DNA of 64,000 nt from Pontibacter sp. E15-1 (GCF_022601975.1 NZ_JAKVIR010000001.1:248001-312000); one strand, 5' to 3'. Numbered from the stretch's first letter, positions 1 to 8,420 are shown. Notes: generated from the sequence alone by a model not told the origin. Program-made: numbers and translations.

Positions 1-1286
1 CGCGCCACGGAAAAGCGCTGGCGGCCCTGGGTCTGTCGCCCCGGCTGGGGCATCTGGTGGTGCGCGGCTACGCCCTGGGGTATGGCGCCACGGCCTGCGC
101 CCTTGCCTCGCTGCTCTCGGAGCGCGACATCCTGAAACCAATGCAACAGCCCTACAGCAGCCCGCTGCCTGATCTCGCGCTGCGCCTGGAGCTGCTTGCT
201 GGTCGGCGGTTGCCCACGCCCGGCTTTGTGACGGACGAGAACGCCCTGCGTCGGGTACGCGAGCAAGCACAGAACCTCCGGCAGCGTCTGCGCGAGGCGG
301 CAGGCAAAGTGGCCCCCGAGATGGCAGGCATCCTCACGGCCCTTGCTTACCCCGACCGGCTGGCGCAGCGGGAGTCGTCGGGGCGGGTGCGGTTAGTGAG
401 CGGCCAGCGGGCAAACCTGGCCACAGAGCTGTTCGGCGAAAGCGATTATTATGCCGTGGCCCATCTCGAGACAGGCAAGCAAGCCCGCGTGCTGCTGGCC
501 GCCCCGATCGCCAAAGCGGATATACTGCTGCACTTTCAGGAACTGGTGGAAGATGTGCAGGAGGTTCGTTGGGAAGAGACCACCGGACGGGTGATCTCCC
601 GGCAGGTCACGCGGCTGGGAGCGCTGGTGCTGGAGGAAATGCTGAAAACAAACCCTGACCAGGAGCAAGTGGCGCGCGCCTTGTTGCAGGCCCTGCAGCA
701 AAAAGGAATAGACCGGCTGCCCTGGTCGGCGGAGGCCCTGCGAACACGCCAGCGCCTCGCCTTCCTGAACCAGCTGCAGCCAGACCAATGGCCAGATGCA
801 TCGGATGCTGCCCTGGCTGACACGCTGGAGGAATGGCTTGCGCCCCATCTGCCGGGGCTACACACTTTGGAGCAGGTAGCCAGGCTGGATTTTAATGAGC
901 TGCTGCTGGCAGAGCTCCCCTGGGAGAAACGGCAGGAAATGGACCGCCTTGCCCCGACGCATTTGCAGGTGCCCAGCGGCTCGCGCATTGCCCTGGATTA
1001 CACAGACCCGGCAACGCCCGTTTTAGCCGTGCGCTTGCAGGAGGTGTTTGGCCTGCTCGATACCCCAAAAATTGGCGGGGGCAGCGTCCCCCTGCTTCTG
1101 CACCTGCTCTCCCCCGCCTCCAGGCCCGTACAAGTTACCCGCGACTTGCGGAGCTTTTGGGCATCGGGCTATTTTGAGGTCCGCAAAGACTTGCGTGGCC
1201 GCTACCCCAAGCACCATTGGCCCGAAGACCCGCTTTCGGCCCCGCCTATAAGAGGCACAAAAAAGCGCCCGGAAGGGAATCGGTAA
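1..1286 (+). CDS. hrpB: ATP-dependent helicase HrpB, C-terminal part (5' end outside window)
   Basis: The reading frame is open from base 3 and has no start in the window, so this is the last ~427 residues of a protein that is normally over 800 residues. The first visible residues run through a motif typical of DEAH-box helicases just after the helicase core (ATACALASLLSERDIL). The C-terminus carries the HrpB-specific tail: VTRDLRSFWASGYFEVRK, then GRYPKHHWPEDP, ending in a basic RGTKKR stretch. HrpB is a cytosolic DExH-box RNA helicase of unsettled biological role. The ATPase motifs lie upstream and cannot be checked here. The identification rests on the C-terminal domain, which is distinctive. 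Confidence 0.9.
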   Translation, partial: RHGKALAALGLSPRLGHLVVRGYALGYGATACALASLLSERDILKPMQQPYSSPLPDLALRLELLAGRRLPTPGFVTDENALRRVREQAQNLRQRLREAAGKVAPEMAGILTALAYPDRLAQRESSGRVRLVSGQRANLATELFGESDYYAVAHLETGKQARVLLAAPIAKADILLHFQELVEDVQEVRWEETTGRVISRQVTRLGALVLEEMLKTNPDQEQVARALLQALQQKGIDRLPWSAEALRTRQRLAFLNQLQPDQWPDASDAALADTLEEWLAPHLPGLHTLEQVARLDFNELLLAELPWEKRQEMDRLAPTHLQVPSGSRIALDYTDPATPVLAVRLQEVFGLLDTPKIGGGSVPLLLHLLSPASRPVQVTRDLRSFWASGYFEVRKDLRGRYPKHHWPEDPLSAPPIRGTKKRPEGNR

Positions 1287-1433
1287 GATGCAGTGGCTTG
1301 CGCCATACCCCACAGGTACAACTGGGGGCTTTCTGCCTTTTCAGAGGGGGTTTACTGTCTTATATAATGGCATCATACATCCTTGATTATGTATAAAGAA
1401 GTCAGAAAAGCCTGAATTTCCTGCCGCTACGCG

Positions 1434-1700
1434 TTACGTTTTGGTATACCCCTTGACCCCTTGCCTGAAGCTGCTCAGTCCGTCTACCCCTAACTCCACT
1501 AGATCGCCCGGCTTCAGGTAGCGCGGCGGTTTCATGCCCAGCCTCACGCCAGCCGGTGTTCCGGTTGAGATGATGTCGCCGGGCAGCAGGGTCATGAACT
1601 GGCTGACGTAGAAAACCAGAAAAGGAATTCTGAAGATGAAGTTGGCGGTGGTGCCTGTCTTCGTGCTCAGCCAGAAACTCTTCCAGCCGGGCCATGCCGC
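1434..1700 (-). pseudogene. Remnant of a fumarylacetoacetate hydrolase (FAH) family gene
   Basis: Only the C-terminal ~85 residues of an FAH-family enzyme remain. Family-typical blocks are clear: TTANFIFRIPFLVFYVSQF, then LLPGDIISTGTPAGV and MKPPRYLKPGDLVELG. The full family length is about 280 residues; everything N-terminal is missing, and similarity stops about 30 bases before an inverted-repeat element (1726-1914). In sugar-acid catabolism this family includes 2,4-diketo-3-deoxy-L-fuconate hydrolase. The SDR remnant at 3052-3394 would be its usual pathway neighbour. No start codon or upstream region fits a functional product, so I call it a pseudogene fragment. Confidence 0.8.
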
Positions 1701-1725
1701 TGGTCTCAAAAAAATGTCTATTTTA

Positions 1726-1914
1726 ATACCATTATCAATTGATTGGTACGCATAGATCCGCTCTATGGCGCAAGCGTCCGCTTGTGACTCACAATGCATC
1801 CCATCTGCCGCATTTCATATGAAAGCACAAGCGGACGCTTGCGCCAGTGTTTACAGTTGCAAAATTCACGAAATGAAAAAACTCCAGTACGCTGAATCCA
1901 TTCGATAATGGTAT
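1726..1914. repeat. Inverted-repeat element, family A, copy 1 (~189 bp, MITE/REP-like)
   Basis: The ends form a perfect 11-bp terminal inverted repeat: ATACCATTATC at 1726-1736 and GATAATGGTAT at 1904-1914. Inside is a perfect 20-bp inverted repeat, one arm at 1767-1786 (GGCGCAAGCGTCCGCTTGTG) and its complement at 1826-1845. Each arm is itself nearly palindromic (CAAGCG..CGCTTG). A second copy with the same internal layout lies at about 41914-42097. It encodes no protein. Short non-coding elements of this form are usually mobilised in trans by a transposase; none is present in the window. Confidence 0.8.
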
Positions 1915-2106
1915 AATTTTCCCCAAACGCGCTTGTATCGTAGGGCACATCATCAAGGATTACTCCTGTTTTCTCTTTAGGTGGTTCTCCATATCAGTTT
2001 CATCGTGTTGCTTTTAGGCTTCCTCCGGTGGGAAGGCTTTTTTTAAATGATTTATATATGCTTTATACTTCTTACATCAAACTGCCCCTGTCTGCTCCGT
2101 TTAGGG

Positions 2107-2982
2107 CTATATGGTTTTGGCCTGGCGCACTTGTGTTTCGGCCCAGGTTGTGAGGCGTATGTTATTGGCGGCCATTTTTTGGACACACCGCGCGCTTGTG
2201 AAATAATCGAAATCAGCTTGTCTCCAACTGGCACCGAAATTTGGATGCTCCACACAGAGTCCTTGCATTTCCGCATCGTCGAATGCCGGATGGATCAGGA
2301 TGGTGTTTAACCCCGGCTGCATATTGTCTAAAACCTGGTCATAGTAGCTGGCCAAGCCTTCATTCTCAAACCACTTGTATTCTCCTACATACAGGTGGTC
2401 AACGCTAAGTCCGGCACTGCTGGTAGTTAGCCCCAACGCTTCGTCAGAACCGGCCAGATGCTGTCTGCTCAAAAGGATAGGCAAATCGAATTCTTCGCCC
2501 AGCTGTTTGTATACCTGAAGCAACTCAGAACTTGCCCCCAAAGCAAACATGTGCGTGTCTAAATGCGTTGGCCGCAACCCTAATCCGATGGCTTTCTCGA
2601 TTTGCGCCCGCAGCTCTTTTCTGACATGCTCTGGTTTTGCATAGCGCTTTACCGCGTCCCGGCTGCTGTGGAAGTATCCATGCGGGTCTACCAGGCTTGC
2701 CACTTCCTGCGGCGGCAAAACCGGTCTGAACTTATAGAACTTCCATTCGCAGGTAAGTGTCAGGTGAATGCCGCAATCATACCGGGGATTGCTTCTGGCG
2801 AAATCGACCATTTCTAGAGCCCATGGACAAGGCATCATGATACTGTATGAATTCACCACGCCGTATGAAAGGGCCTGTACCGTTGCCCTGTTTTCGGAGC
2901 ATGATAACCCGGCATCATCGGCATGCACGATCAGCCACTTAACGTCTTTGGAGTATTCTGCCTGCTCTAAGTTCCTATTCAT
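2107..2982 (-). CDS. ChbG/YdjC family carbohydrate deacetylase-like protein
   Basis: This ~291-residue protein has the metal-binding landmarks of the YdjC/ChbG deacetylase fold: HADDAG near the N-terminus, GIHLTLT, THLDTH and a late HPAF. ChbG removes an acetyl group from chito-oligosaccharides, and relatives act on other N-acetylated sugars; the substrate here is unknown. There is no signal peptide, so it is probably cytosolic. I chose ATG at 2982; a GTG seven codons upstream at 3003 is possible. It sits between two pseudogenes of a sugar-acid pathway and seems to be the only intact member of that block. Confidence 0.85.
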   Translation of the reverse strand: MNRNLEQAEYSKDVKWLIVHADDAGLSCSENRATVQALSYGVVNSYSIMMPCPWALEMVDFARSNPRYDCGIHLTLTCEWKFYKFRPVLPPQEVASLVDPHGYFHSSRDAVKRYAKPEHVRKELRAQIEKAIGLGLRPTHLDTHMFALGASSELLQVYKQLGEEFDLPILLSRQHLAGSDEALGLTTSSAGLSVDHLYVGEYKWFENEGLASYYDQVLDNMQPGLNTILIHPAFDDAEMQGLCVEHPNFGASWRQADFDYFTSARCVQKMAANNIRLTTWAETQVRQAKTI

Positions 2983-3051
2983 AAAGCTGAATCTTGCTAA
3001 CACTGCTATTTTACCGGGTGCCTATTATTTATATCCAGCTCTGCCGGCTAG

Positions 3052-3394
3052 CTATTCAGTTTGATGAGGCCGCCGTCGATCGGGTAATCGTTTCCGGTGA
3101 TAAAGGCCGCCTCTTCGGAACAGAGGTATAGGAAAAGCCCGGCGATTTCCTCGGGCCTTGCCATGCGGCCGATAGGCTGCGACTTCGAGAGTTTCCCGAA
3201 CATCTCCTCGTTCTGACCGGGATAGTTTTTGGCCAGAAAACCGTCGACGAAGGGGGTATGGACCCGTGCCGGTGAGATACTGTTGCAGCGGATGTTGTCG
3301 TGCCCCCCTGCCGGGCAAAGGCAAGTGCCTCCGCTTTTTCGATACCACTCCCGCCACCCGAAACTGCGGCTAACTGGTTCGTCAGTTGAAACAT
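3052..3394 (-). pseudogene. Internally deleted SDR dehydrogenase (2-keto-3-deoxy-L-fuconate dehydrogenase type)
   Basis: The first ~31 residues (MFQLTNQLAAVSGGGSGIEK) match the Rossmann start of short-chain dehydrogenases. In another frame, the C-terminal ~85 residues follow directly: NSISPARVHTPFVDG, then QPIGRMARPEEIAGLFLYLC and FITGNDYPIDGGLIKLN. Roughly 130 middle residues, including the YxxxK catalytic motif, are missing, and the junction near 3312 is out of frame. The glycine motif is also damaged (GIEKA where GIGKA is usual). The C-terminus resembles SDRs that act on 2-keto-3-deoxy-fuconate, consistent with the nearby FAH remnant. Clearly non-functional. Confidence 0.85.
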
Positions 3395-3469
3395 AGTCTC
3401 GTTTTGTTTACGCTGATGACACATGCTCTCTCAAAGAGAAAAATTGCCATTTGCTATAGAACCTGAATC

Positions 3470-3572
3470 ATGTTTTTATCGCCGCAAAGCGCTGCCATAC
3501 GGTTTAAAAAATGCTTCGCCAAAATTCTGGCTTAACAATACCCGCTTCCAAAATCAGATTTATACCTGCTCT
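3470..3572. repeat. Degenerate copy of inverted-repeat element family B
   Basis: This stretch matches the right-hand half of the element at 28673-28835: both have a shared AAAAAATGCTTCGCCA core, CGCTTCCAAAA, and a similar end (TTTATACCTGCTCT here, TTTAAACATGCTCT there). Identity by eye is about 70 percent over ~95 bases. The left terminal repeat is not recognisable here. The surrounding 3395-3932 region otherwise holds only the hairpin listed separately. Confidence 0.55.
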
Positions 3573-3766
3573 AATATAAGCATAATATTGTAGCAGCGGA
3601 AAATTTACAGAAGAACGCCAGCAACCCTAAACGCTAGCGGAAAAGTCAATCAGTGGCGCCTGTAGGTAGGCATAAGTTGTAAACCCCGATAAGGTATGAG
3701 GGGCAGTGTATGTAAATGAATAGCGGCTAATGTTGGTGCCCCTGCAAGAAGGCCATACATAACAAA

Positions 3767-3790
3767 GCCTGTATACTCGCATATACAGGC
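3767..3790 (-). terminator. Hairpin, possible terminator downstream of the small membrane protein gene
   Basis: Perfect 9-bp stem GCCTGTATA / TATACAGGC with a 6-base loop. On the minus strand it is followed by CTTTGTT, a weak T-run. It lies ~140 bases past the stop of the 3933-4340 gene. There is no gene between them. Confidence 0.4.
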
Positions 3791-3932
3791 CAGATGCTTC
3801 TGAAACTTGTAGGGGCACTTGGGCAAACCAGGTATGAGCGCCGGGAACTCAACTCCTACCTTTATACCTTTCCATACCCGGTTTGGAAAGGTAAGAGGTA
3901 GCTTCGTGCCGTTTGGGTACTGGGCGAAACTG

Positions 3933-4340
3933 TTACCTTCTGCTGTCTTTTACCAACATCCCGATCAGGAACACAGATGCCAGCAGGGCAATATTGGACA
4001 ACAGAAACGCCGGGATCCTGAATTTCCCGTGTTTTATTTTCTTTACATTTTTCGCGCCCTCGAAGGTCAGCTTCTTCGTTTTGTCATCGTCAAAGTCCAC
4101 ATAGTCCCCGACATCGAATTCGTTTTTGTCATCTTCATACCACACTACAGCCTTTACTTTCCTTGTGTCGCACGAGGCAATGTCGTCCTTGCATACCCCG
4201 ATCAGGATCAGGTTTGATTTGCGAGATGCGTCCTCGGTACTTTCAGATGCGACGGTTTCGTATAGCCTACCCTCGTTTTCAAAGGCAAACTGCACACTTT
4301 TATAGGACGGTTTAACGGCAATGACTTTTCCCTGTGGCAT
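3933..4340 (-). CDS. Small protein with MPQGKVIAVKP start and C-terminal membrane helix (unknown family)
   Basis: I do not recognise a named family for this 135-residue protein. It begins MPQGKVIAVKP, a start shared with its two upstream neighbours on the same strand. The body is beta-rich and acidic (WYEDDKNEFDVGDYVDFDDD), compatible with a small OB- or SH3-like barrel, and ends with one hydrophobic helix (about residues 110-130, IPAFLLSNIALLASVFLIGM) and basic residues, so it is probably a tail-anchored membrane protein with the soluble part inside. Blocks ESTED..., SNLILIGV and KKLTFEGAKNVK are also found, diverged, in the 4411-4800 product. Membership of a paralogous trio is seen directly; the fold is inference. 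Confidence 0.7.
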   Translation of the reverse strand: MPQGKVIAVKPSYKSVQFAFENEGRLYETVASESTEDASRKSNLILIGVCKDDIASCDTRKVKAVVWYEDDKNEFDVGDYVDFDDDKTKKLTFEGAKNVKKIKHGKFRIPAFLLSNIALLASVFLIGMLVKDSRR

Positions 4341-4410
4341 GGCGGTAGATATGAAATATATTAAATGAAGCTAGAAGTAAATTTACGTTATATGATTTAA
4401 AACTTACTTT

Positions 4411-4800
4411 TCACATTTTTATCTCATAAACTATCTTCACATTGTACCTTCGCGCTTTAAAATTAATTTTTTTTGAGTTAGAATCAGAACAGGGTAAACC
4501 GGAAGAAATTTCAGGGTATTGACTTGCATCAACACCAAATAATATTATTTCATTTTTTCGAACAGGCGAATTTCCAGAACCACCAGGATGATCTTCGCAA
4601 CTTTCGACATAACCTACTTTTAACAAATTTTCTTCAGTTTTTTCAAATATTGATGGCTGCTCATCTTCAGAATCCAAATTATTATTGAGGAACCTTAAAA
4701 AACCTTCAATCCAATCTGTGCTCATTTCTTCTTTATCTTCTTTTTCATCTTTACTTTTTTTTCTACCAGGTGTAACGGCAATAACGACTCCTCTAGGCAT
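4411..4800 (-). CDS. Paralogue of the preceding small protein, MPRGVVIAVTP start, no membrane helix
   Basis: This 129-residue protein starts MPRGVVIAVTP, like its neighbours. It carries a charged insertion (KSKDEKEDKEE) after the shared start. Then come blocks that line up with the 3933-4340 product: ESCED, KNEIILFGVD, and SKKINFKARRYNVKIV. It lacks the C-terminal helix and is probably soluble. Base composition is clearly more AT-rich than in surrounding genes, which suggests horizontal origin or relaxed constraint. Spacing to the next copy is 70 bases. No known function. Confidence 0.7.
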   Translation of the reverse strand: MPRGVVIAVTPGRKKSKDEKEDKEEMSTDWIEGFLRFLNNNLDSEDEQPSIFEKTEENLLKVGYVESCEDHPGGSGNSPVRKNEIILFGVDASQYPEISSGLPCSDSNSKKINFKARRYNVKIVYEIKM

Positions 4801-4860
4801 AGCTGTATAGTTTTAGTTAGTAGATAATTTTTACATAAGAATTGGCATGCGTACGCTCAT

Positions 4861-4879
4861 CCGGCAGGCAGACTGCCGG
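4861..4879. repeat. Short GC-rich hairpin between small-protein genes
   Basis: A perfect 7-bp stem CCGGCAG / CTGCCGG around GCAGA. It lies 55 bases past the stop of the 59-codon gene at 4934-5110 on the minus strand. There is no T-run on that side, so a terminator role is doubtful. Confidence 0.35.
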
Positions 4880-4933
4880 TAAAACCGCTGCTGAATTGCA
4901 GGTATTCGGATACTGAAGGAAAGGGCCTGGGTC

Positions 4934-5110
4934 TTAGGATTCCACGTCCTTCGCACCTGTCGGATTGGTTGTGGTGTTAGTCGTTCCCGGCAACTTATTT
5001 ATGGGAGAAGTCGGTTGTGTGTTGCTGCTGTTCTGCACGGATTCTTCGTCTGTCTGACTAACTCTTGAGGTCATTGTTGGCTTTACGGGCACTACTTTTC
5101 CTTGTGGCAT
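4934..5110 (-). CDS. 58-residue protein with MPQGKVVPVKP start (third member of the trio)
   Basis: An ATG at 5110 opens a 58-codon frame ending in TAA at 4934. The product begins MPQGKVVPVKP, matching the two downstream neighbours, and continues as a low-complexity Ser/Thr/Asn/Pro-rich tail ending GAKDVES. The tail has no predicted fold or membrane segment. The shared start makes it credible despite its size; it may be a truncated paralogue in which only the N-terminal module survives, or a real short partner. It is divergent from the propeller-cyclase gene, with ~135 AT-rich bases between. Confidence 0.6.
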   Translation of the reverse strand: MPQGKVVPVKPTMTSRVSQTDEESVQNSSNTQPTSPINKLPGTTNTTTNPTGAKDVES

Positions 5111-5165
5111 AATACAAATATTTAGATAGTTAACTCCTGATATTCAGGCTGTATTTTCTGCTTAT

Positions 5166-5197
5166 ACGTTAAAAGTACAAAATGATACCTATTTTTG
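5166..5197 (+). promoter_or_regulatory. Candidate Bacteroidetes-type promoter for the propeller-cyclase gene
   Basis: TATTTTTG at 5190-5197 fits the -7 consensus TAnnTTTG of Bacteroidetes. The -33 element is only weakly matched (GTTAAAA near 5168). This would give a leader of about 40 bases before the ATG at 5245. Confidence 0.35.
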
Positions 5198-5244
5198 TAT
5201 AAATTTAGTATACATTTAATATAATTACTTCAAAGGATATTACA

Positions 5245-8200
5245 ATGTTAAAACATATAGTTGCCACTCTCCTTTTCGTGTTAGTGTCTACCTATGTGCT
5301 GGCACAGCTAGGGAACCCTTTCGTCCAAAGTTTCCCACCGACGGCTTACCAAAGTTATGCCTATATCTCGAGCCCGCAGAACTGGGGCATCGTGCAGGAC
5401 AACCGTGGGATCATCTATGTGAGTAACACAAGCGGTGTGCTGGAGTATGATGGGCTGAACTGGCGCATGGTGGCTGGCACGGCGGGGCTTGGGCGCACCC
5501 AGCTCGCCCGGAACAGCGAAGGAAAGATTTTTGCCTGCAGCAGCACGGATATGGGTTTTCTTAGCCCCGACTCCGCCGGCAAAATGCAATTTGTTTCTTT
5601 GCTCCCCCGGTTACGAGGAGATCAGGCCAACCTCGACTTTAAAAAAGCGGCTGCCGTAAGCCGCGATGTATACTTTCTCACAGAGAACAAACTGTTCCGC
5701 TGGACCGGCACTCACTTTCGGATCTGGCGCAGCGAAGCGGGTTACTCGCGTATTTTCTCGATCCACAACAGGCTCTATGTGGTTGAAAAAGAAAAAGGCA
5801 TCCTCCTGCTGGAGCACGACCGCTTCCTTACCTTGCCCGGTAGTGAAGGAATAAAGGGCTTGATGGTATCGGCTTTACTGCCTTTGCCTGCCACCAAAGC
5901 CTCTACGCTTAATTTTCTCATCGCCACATACGAAAGCGGTTTGTACAGGTACAGAGACCATACCCTGGAAAAATTGAGCCCCACATCCATTATGAGTGAG
6001 ATATCTTTTTTGCACGGCATCAGTTTGTCCGACGGGACCTTTGCTTTGGCTACACAGGGTGCCGGCATACTGATTCTGGACCAGGAAGGACGAGTAAAAA
6101 AAGTGATCGATCAGGAAACCGGCCTGAACGATAATACCGCGATGGCGCTGTGCATAGACCAGGAAGGCGGCCTTTGGGCAGCATTGAACAAGGGCATCAG
6201 CCGCATCGACTACCCCTCCCCGATTTCCTACCTTAACAAATCCACCGGACTCGACGGCATTGTGCTGGACATACTCAAGAAAGGCCCCTTACTGTATGTT
6301 GGCACTTCTTCCGGAGTTCATATTGCGAGTGAACTGGACCCGACACCTACCTTCCGAAAATTACCGCTGTTGCAGAAGGAGGTATGGAAAATAGTGGATG
6401 CGGGCGATACCCTGCTGCTTGCCAACTCAAAAGGCATCTATACCCTGGCGGACAGTTCTTTGCACCGTGTCTCGCCGGTTGGGGGGAATATCACTTACAA
6501 AACAATCCACCGCTCCACCGTGTACCCGGCCCGGTTTTACATTGGCACTTCAGGCGGCCTCGCCTTACTAACCCACCGGAGTGGCGAATGGAAATGGGAG
6601 GGAAACATAAAAGCCGTGAAACATCCGGTAACCTCGCTGGTGCAGGACAGGGCAGGCAAAATCTGGGCGTCCAGCGATACCAGTATCTCCATTATAGCCG
6701 ATGCAAAGGAATATGGGCTCAAACCTCCTGTCTTGAACCTGAAACTGTCGGAACGCATCTTGAATGACTTTGATCAGTTGCCTTTGTATGCTGTGAAAGG
6801 TAAAATTTACCTTGGCACCAGCAAAGGTCTCTACAGTTTTAAAAAGGATGGCCAGAAATACCGCTTACTGCCCGATGCCACCTTTGGAAAAAGGTTTGCA
6901 GGCGGCACCAAGGAGGCCATTAACCTGACCGAAGACCGCAACGGCAATGTATGGCTTACCTCTGAGTTTAGAACCGGAATGTTGCGCAAAACGGCACAGA
7001 ACAGCTATACCTGGGATACCATCCCACTCAGCAGGGTACCCCGCGTGGATGTGTGGACCATATACCCGGACGCAGCCGGTGTGGTGTGGCTGGCCACCAC
7101 CGAAGGCATTTTCAGCTATAACCCTTTTGTGCCGAAGAATTACAGAACACAGCAGAAAACCTTACTTCGTAAAGTCAATCTGCTCGGCGACTCCACCGTT
7201 TTCTACGGGGCGTTTGCCAACAAAGGCACAGCCACCGTCGCACAGACCCCGCAATTTGAGTTTGTGCTGCCTCATGCCGTTAAATCAATCAGCTTTGAGT
7301 ATACCGCTACTTCCTACGACGCCCCCGGGCAACTGCTCTACAGTTATATGCTGGAGGGGGAGGATGAGAAATGGTCGCTCTGGACCACTGAGACGAAAAG
7401 AGAGTTCACTGGCCTGGACGAGGGCACGTATGTGTTTAAGGTACGCTCGAAGAATATCTATGGCACCGTAAACCAGCCTACGACGTTTGCGTTTACGTCG
7501 CTGCCGCCATTTTACCGGACGTGGTGGGCCTATACCCTGTATGTGGTGCTGTATGGCCTGGTGATCTGGGGCTTCGTTAAGATCAAACACCGCCACCTGA
7601 TCGCCACCCAAAAAAGCCTGGAGAAAGTCGTGCATGAACGCACGGCGCAGTTGGAGGAAGAAAAGAAGAAGTCTGACGACCTGCTCCTAAACATCCTGCC
7701 TTCCGAAACCGCTGAGGAACTGAAGGCCAAAGGCCGTGCCCTGGCCCGCAGCTATAAGGCCGCAACCGTGCTCTTCACTGACTTCAAGGATTTCACAAAA
7801 ATAAGCGAGCACCTGACGCCGGAAGAACTGGTAGCCGTCATCGACTTCTACTTCTGCGCCTTCGACCGCATCATCACCAAGTACAACATCGAGAAAATCA
7901 AAACCATTGGCGATGCCTACATGTGCGCGGGCGGCATCCCGAACCCGGGGGCCAACACCCCCACCGATGTGGTGAAGGCTGGGCTGGAGATTCTGGACTT
8001 TGTGCAAAACCTGAACCCCGATAACAAGCGGCTGAAACATCACAAGTTCGAGATCCGGATCGGCATCCATACCGGGCCGGTGGTGGCGGGCATCGTGGGC
8101 ACCACCAAGTTCGCCTACGACATCTGGGGCGACACCGTGAACACGGCAGCCCGCATGGAGTCGTGCGGCGAGGTAGGCAAAGTGAATATCTCGGGGGCCA

Positions 8201-8322
8201 CCTACACCCTGATCAAAGACGATTTCAGGTGCAGTTACCGCGGCAAGGTAGAGGCAAAAAACAAAGGCGACATCGACATGTACTTTGTGGAGGCCATCGT
8301 GCCGCACCCTGTTTTGCTCTAA
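5245..8322 (+). CDS. Periplasmic beta-propeller sensor fused to class III adenylate cyclase
   Basis: The 1025-residue protein starts with a signal peptide (~20 residues, ending VLAQ). About residues 25-660 are repeated two-component-regulator propeller blades (GIVQDNRGIIYVSNTSGVLEY and similar). Residues ~672-745 form a Y_Y_Y domain, ~759-780 a membrane helix, ~785-830 a coiled coil, and ~835-1015 a class III cyclase domain. Catalytic residues are present: metal-binding D846 and D890, purine-selecting K886 and D959 (a lysine/aspartate pair favouring ATP), and N966 and R970. It should convert an extracytoplasmic signal into cytosolic cAMP. HTCS-like proteins of this layout normally end in a histidine kinase; here the output is a cyclase. 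It is followed by a strong terminator and appears monocistronic. Confidence 0.9.
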   Translation: MLKHIVATLLFVLVSTYVLAQLGNPFVQSFPPTAYQSYAYISSPQNWGIVQDNRGIIYVSNTSGVLEYDGLNWRMVAGTAGLGRTQLARNSEGKIFACSSTDMGFLSPDSAGKMQFVSLLPRLRGDQANLDFKKAAAVSRDVYFLTENKLFRWTGTHFRIWRSEAGYSRIFSIHNRLYVVEKEKGILLLEHDRFLTLPGSEGIKGLMVSALLPLPATKASTLNFLIATYESGLYRYRDHTLEKLSPTSIMSEISFLHGISLSDGTFALATQGAGILILDQEGRVKKVIDQETGLNDNTAMALCIDQEGGLWAALNKGISRIDYPSPISYLNKSTGLDGIVLDILKKGPLLYVGTSSGVHIASELDPTPTFRKLPLLQKEVWKIVDAGDTLLLANSKGIYTLADSSLHRVSPVGGNITYKTIHRSTVYPARFYIGTSGGLALLTHRSGEWKWEGNIKAVKHPVTSLVQDRAGKIWASSDTSISIIADAKEYGLKPPVLNLKLSERILNDFDQLPLYAVKGKIYLGTSKGLYSFKKDGQKYRLLPDATFGKRFAGGTKEAINLTEDRNGNVWLTSEFRTGMLRKTAQNSYTWDTIPLSRVPRVDVWTIYPDAAGVVWLATTEGIFSYNPFVPKNYRTQQKTLLRKVNLLGDSTVFYGAFANKGTATVAQTPQFEFVLPHAVKSISFEYTATSYDAPGQLLYSYMLEGEDEKWSLWTTETKREFTGLDEGTYVFKVRSKNIYGTVNQPTTFAFTSLPPFYRTWWAYTLYVVLYGLVIWGFVKIKHRHLIATQKSLEKVVHERTAQLEEEKKKSDDLLLNILPSETAEELKAKGRALARSYKAATVLFTDFKDFTKISEHLTPEELVAVIDFYFCAFDRIITKYNIEKIKTIGDAYMCAGGIPNPGANTPTDVVKAGLEILDFVQNLNPDNKRLKHHKFEIRIGIHTGPVVAGIVGTTKFAYDIWGDTVNTAARMESCGEVGKVNISGATYTLIKDDFRCSYRGKVEAKNKGDIDMYFVEAIVPHPVLL

Positions 8323-8345
8323 TCTTCTGATGCCCATACACAAAG

Positions 8346-8377
8346 AATCCCCACCGAAATGAGATCCGGTGGGGATT
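8346..8377. terminator. Bidirectional hairpin terminator
   Basis: Perfect 11-bp stem AATCCCCACCG / CGGTGGGGATT with a 10-base loop. It lies between the convergent cyclase (stop 8322) and GH26 (stop 8421) genes. Confidence 0.75.
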
Positions 8378-8420
8378 ATTCTGAAAGCTACGGCTGCGGA
8401 CAGTTTGGGAAAAGACTCGG

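Noticed and set aside
2013-2046. Hairpin-like CTTCC..GGAAG followed by seven T residues
   Set aside because: Looks like a plus-strand terminator, but there is no plus-strand gene upstream; the stem is only five pairs.
2047-2310. 87-codon plus-strand open frame near the deacetylase gene
   Set aside because: Mostly antisense to the ChbG-like C-terminus; no conserved features.
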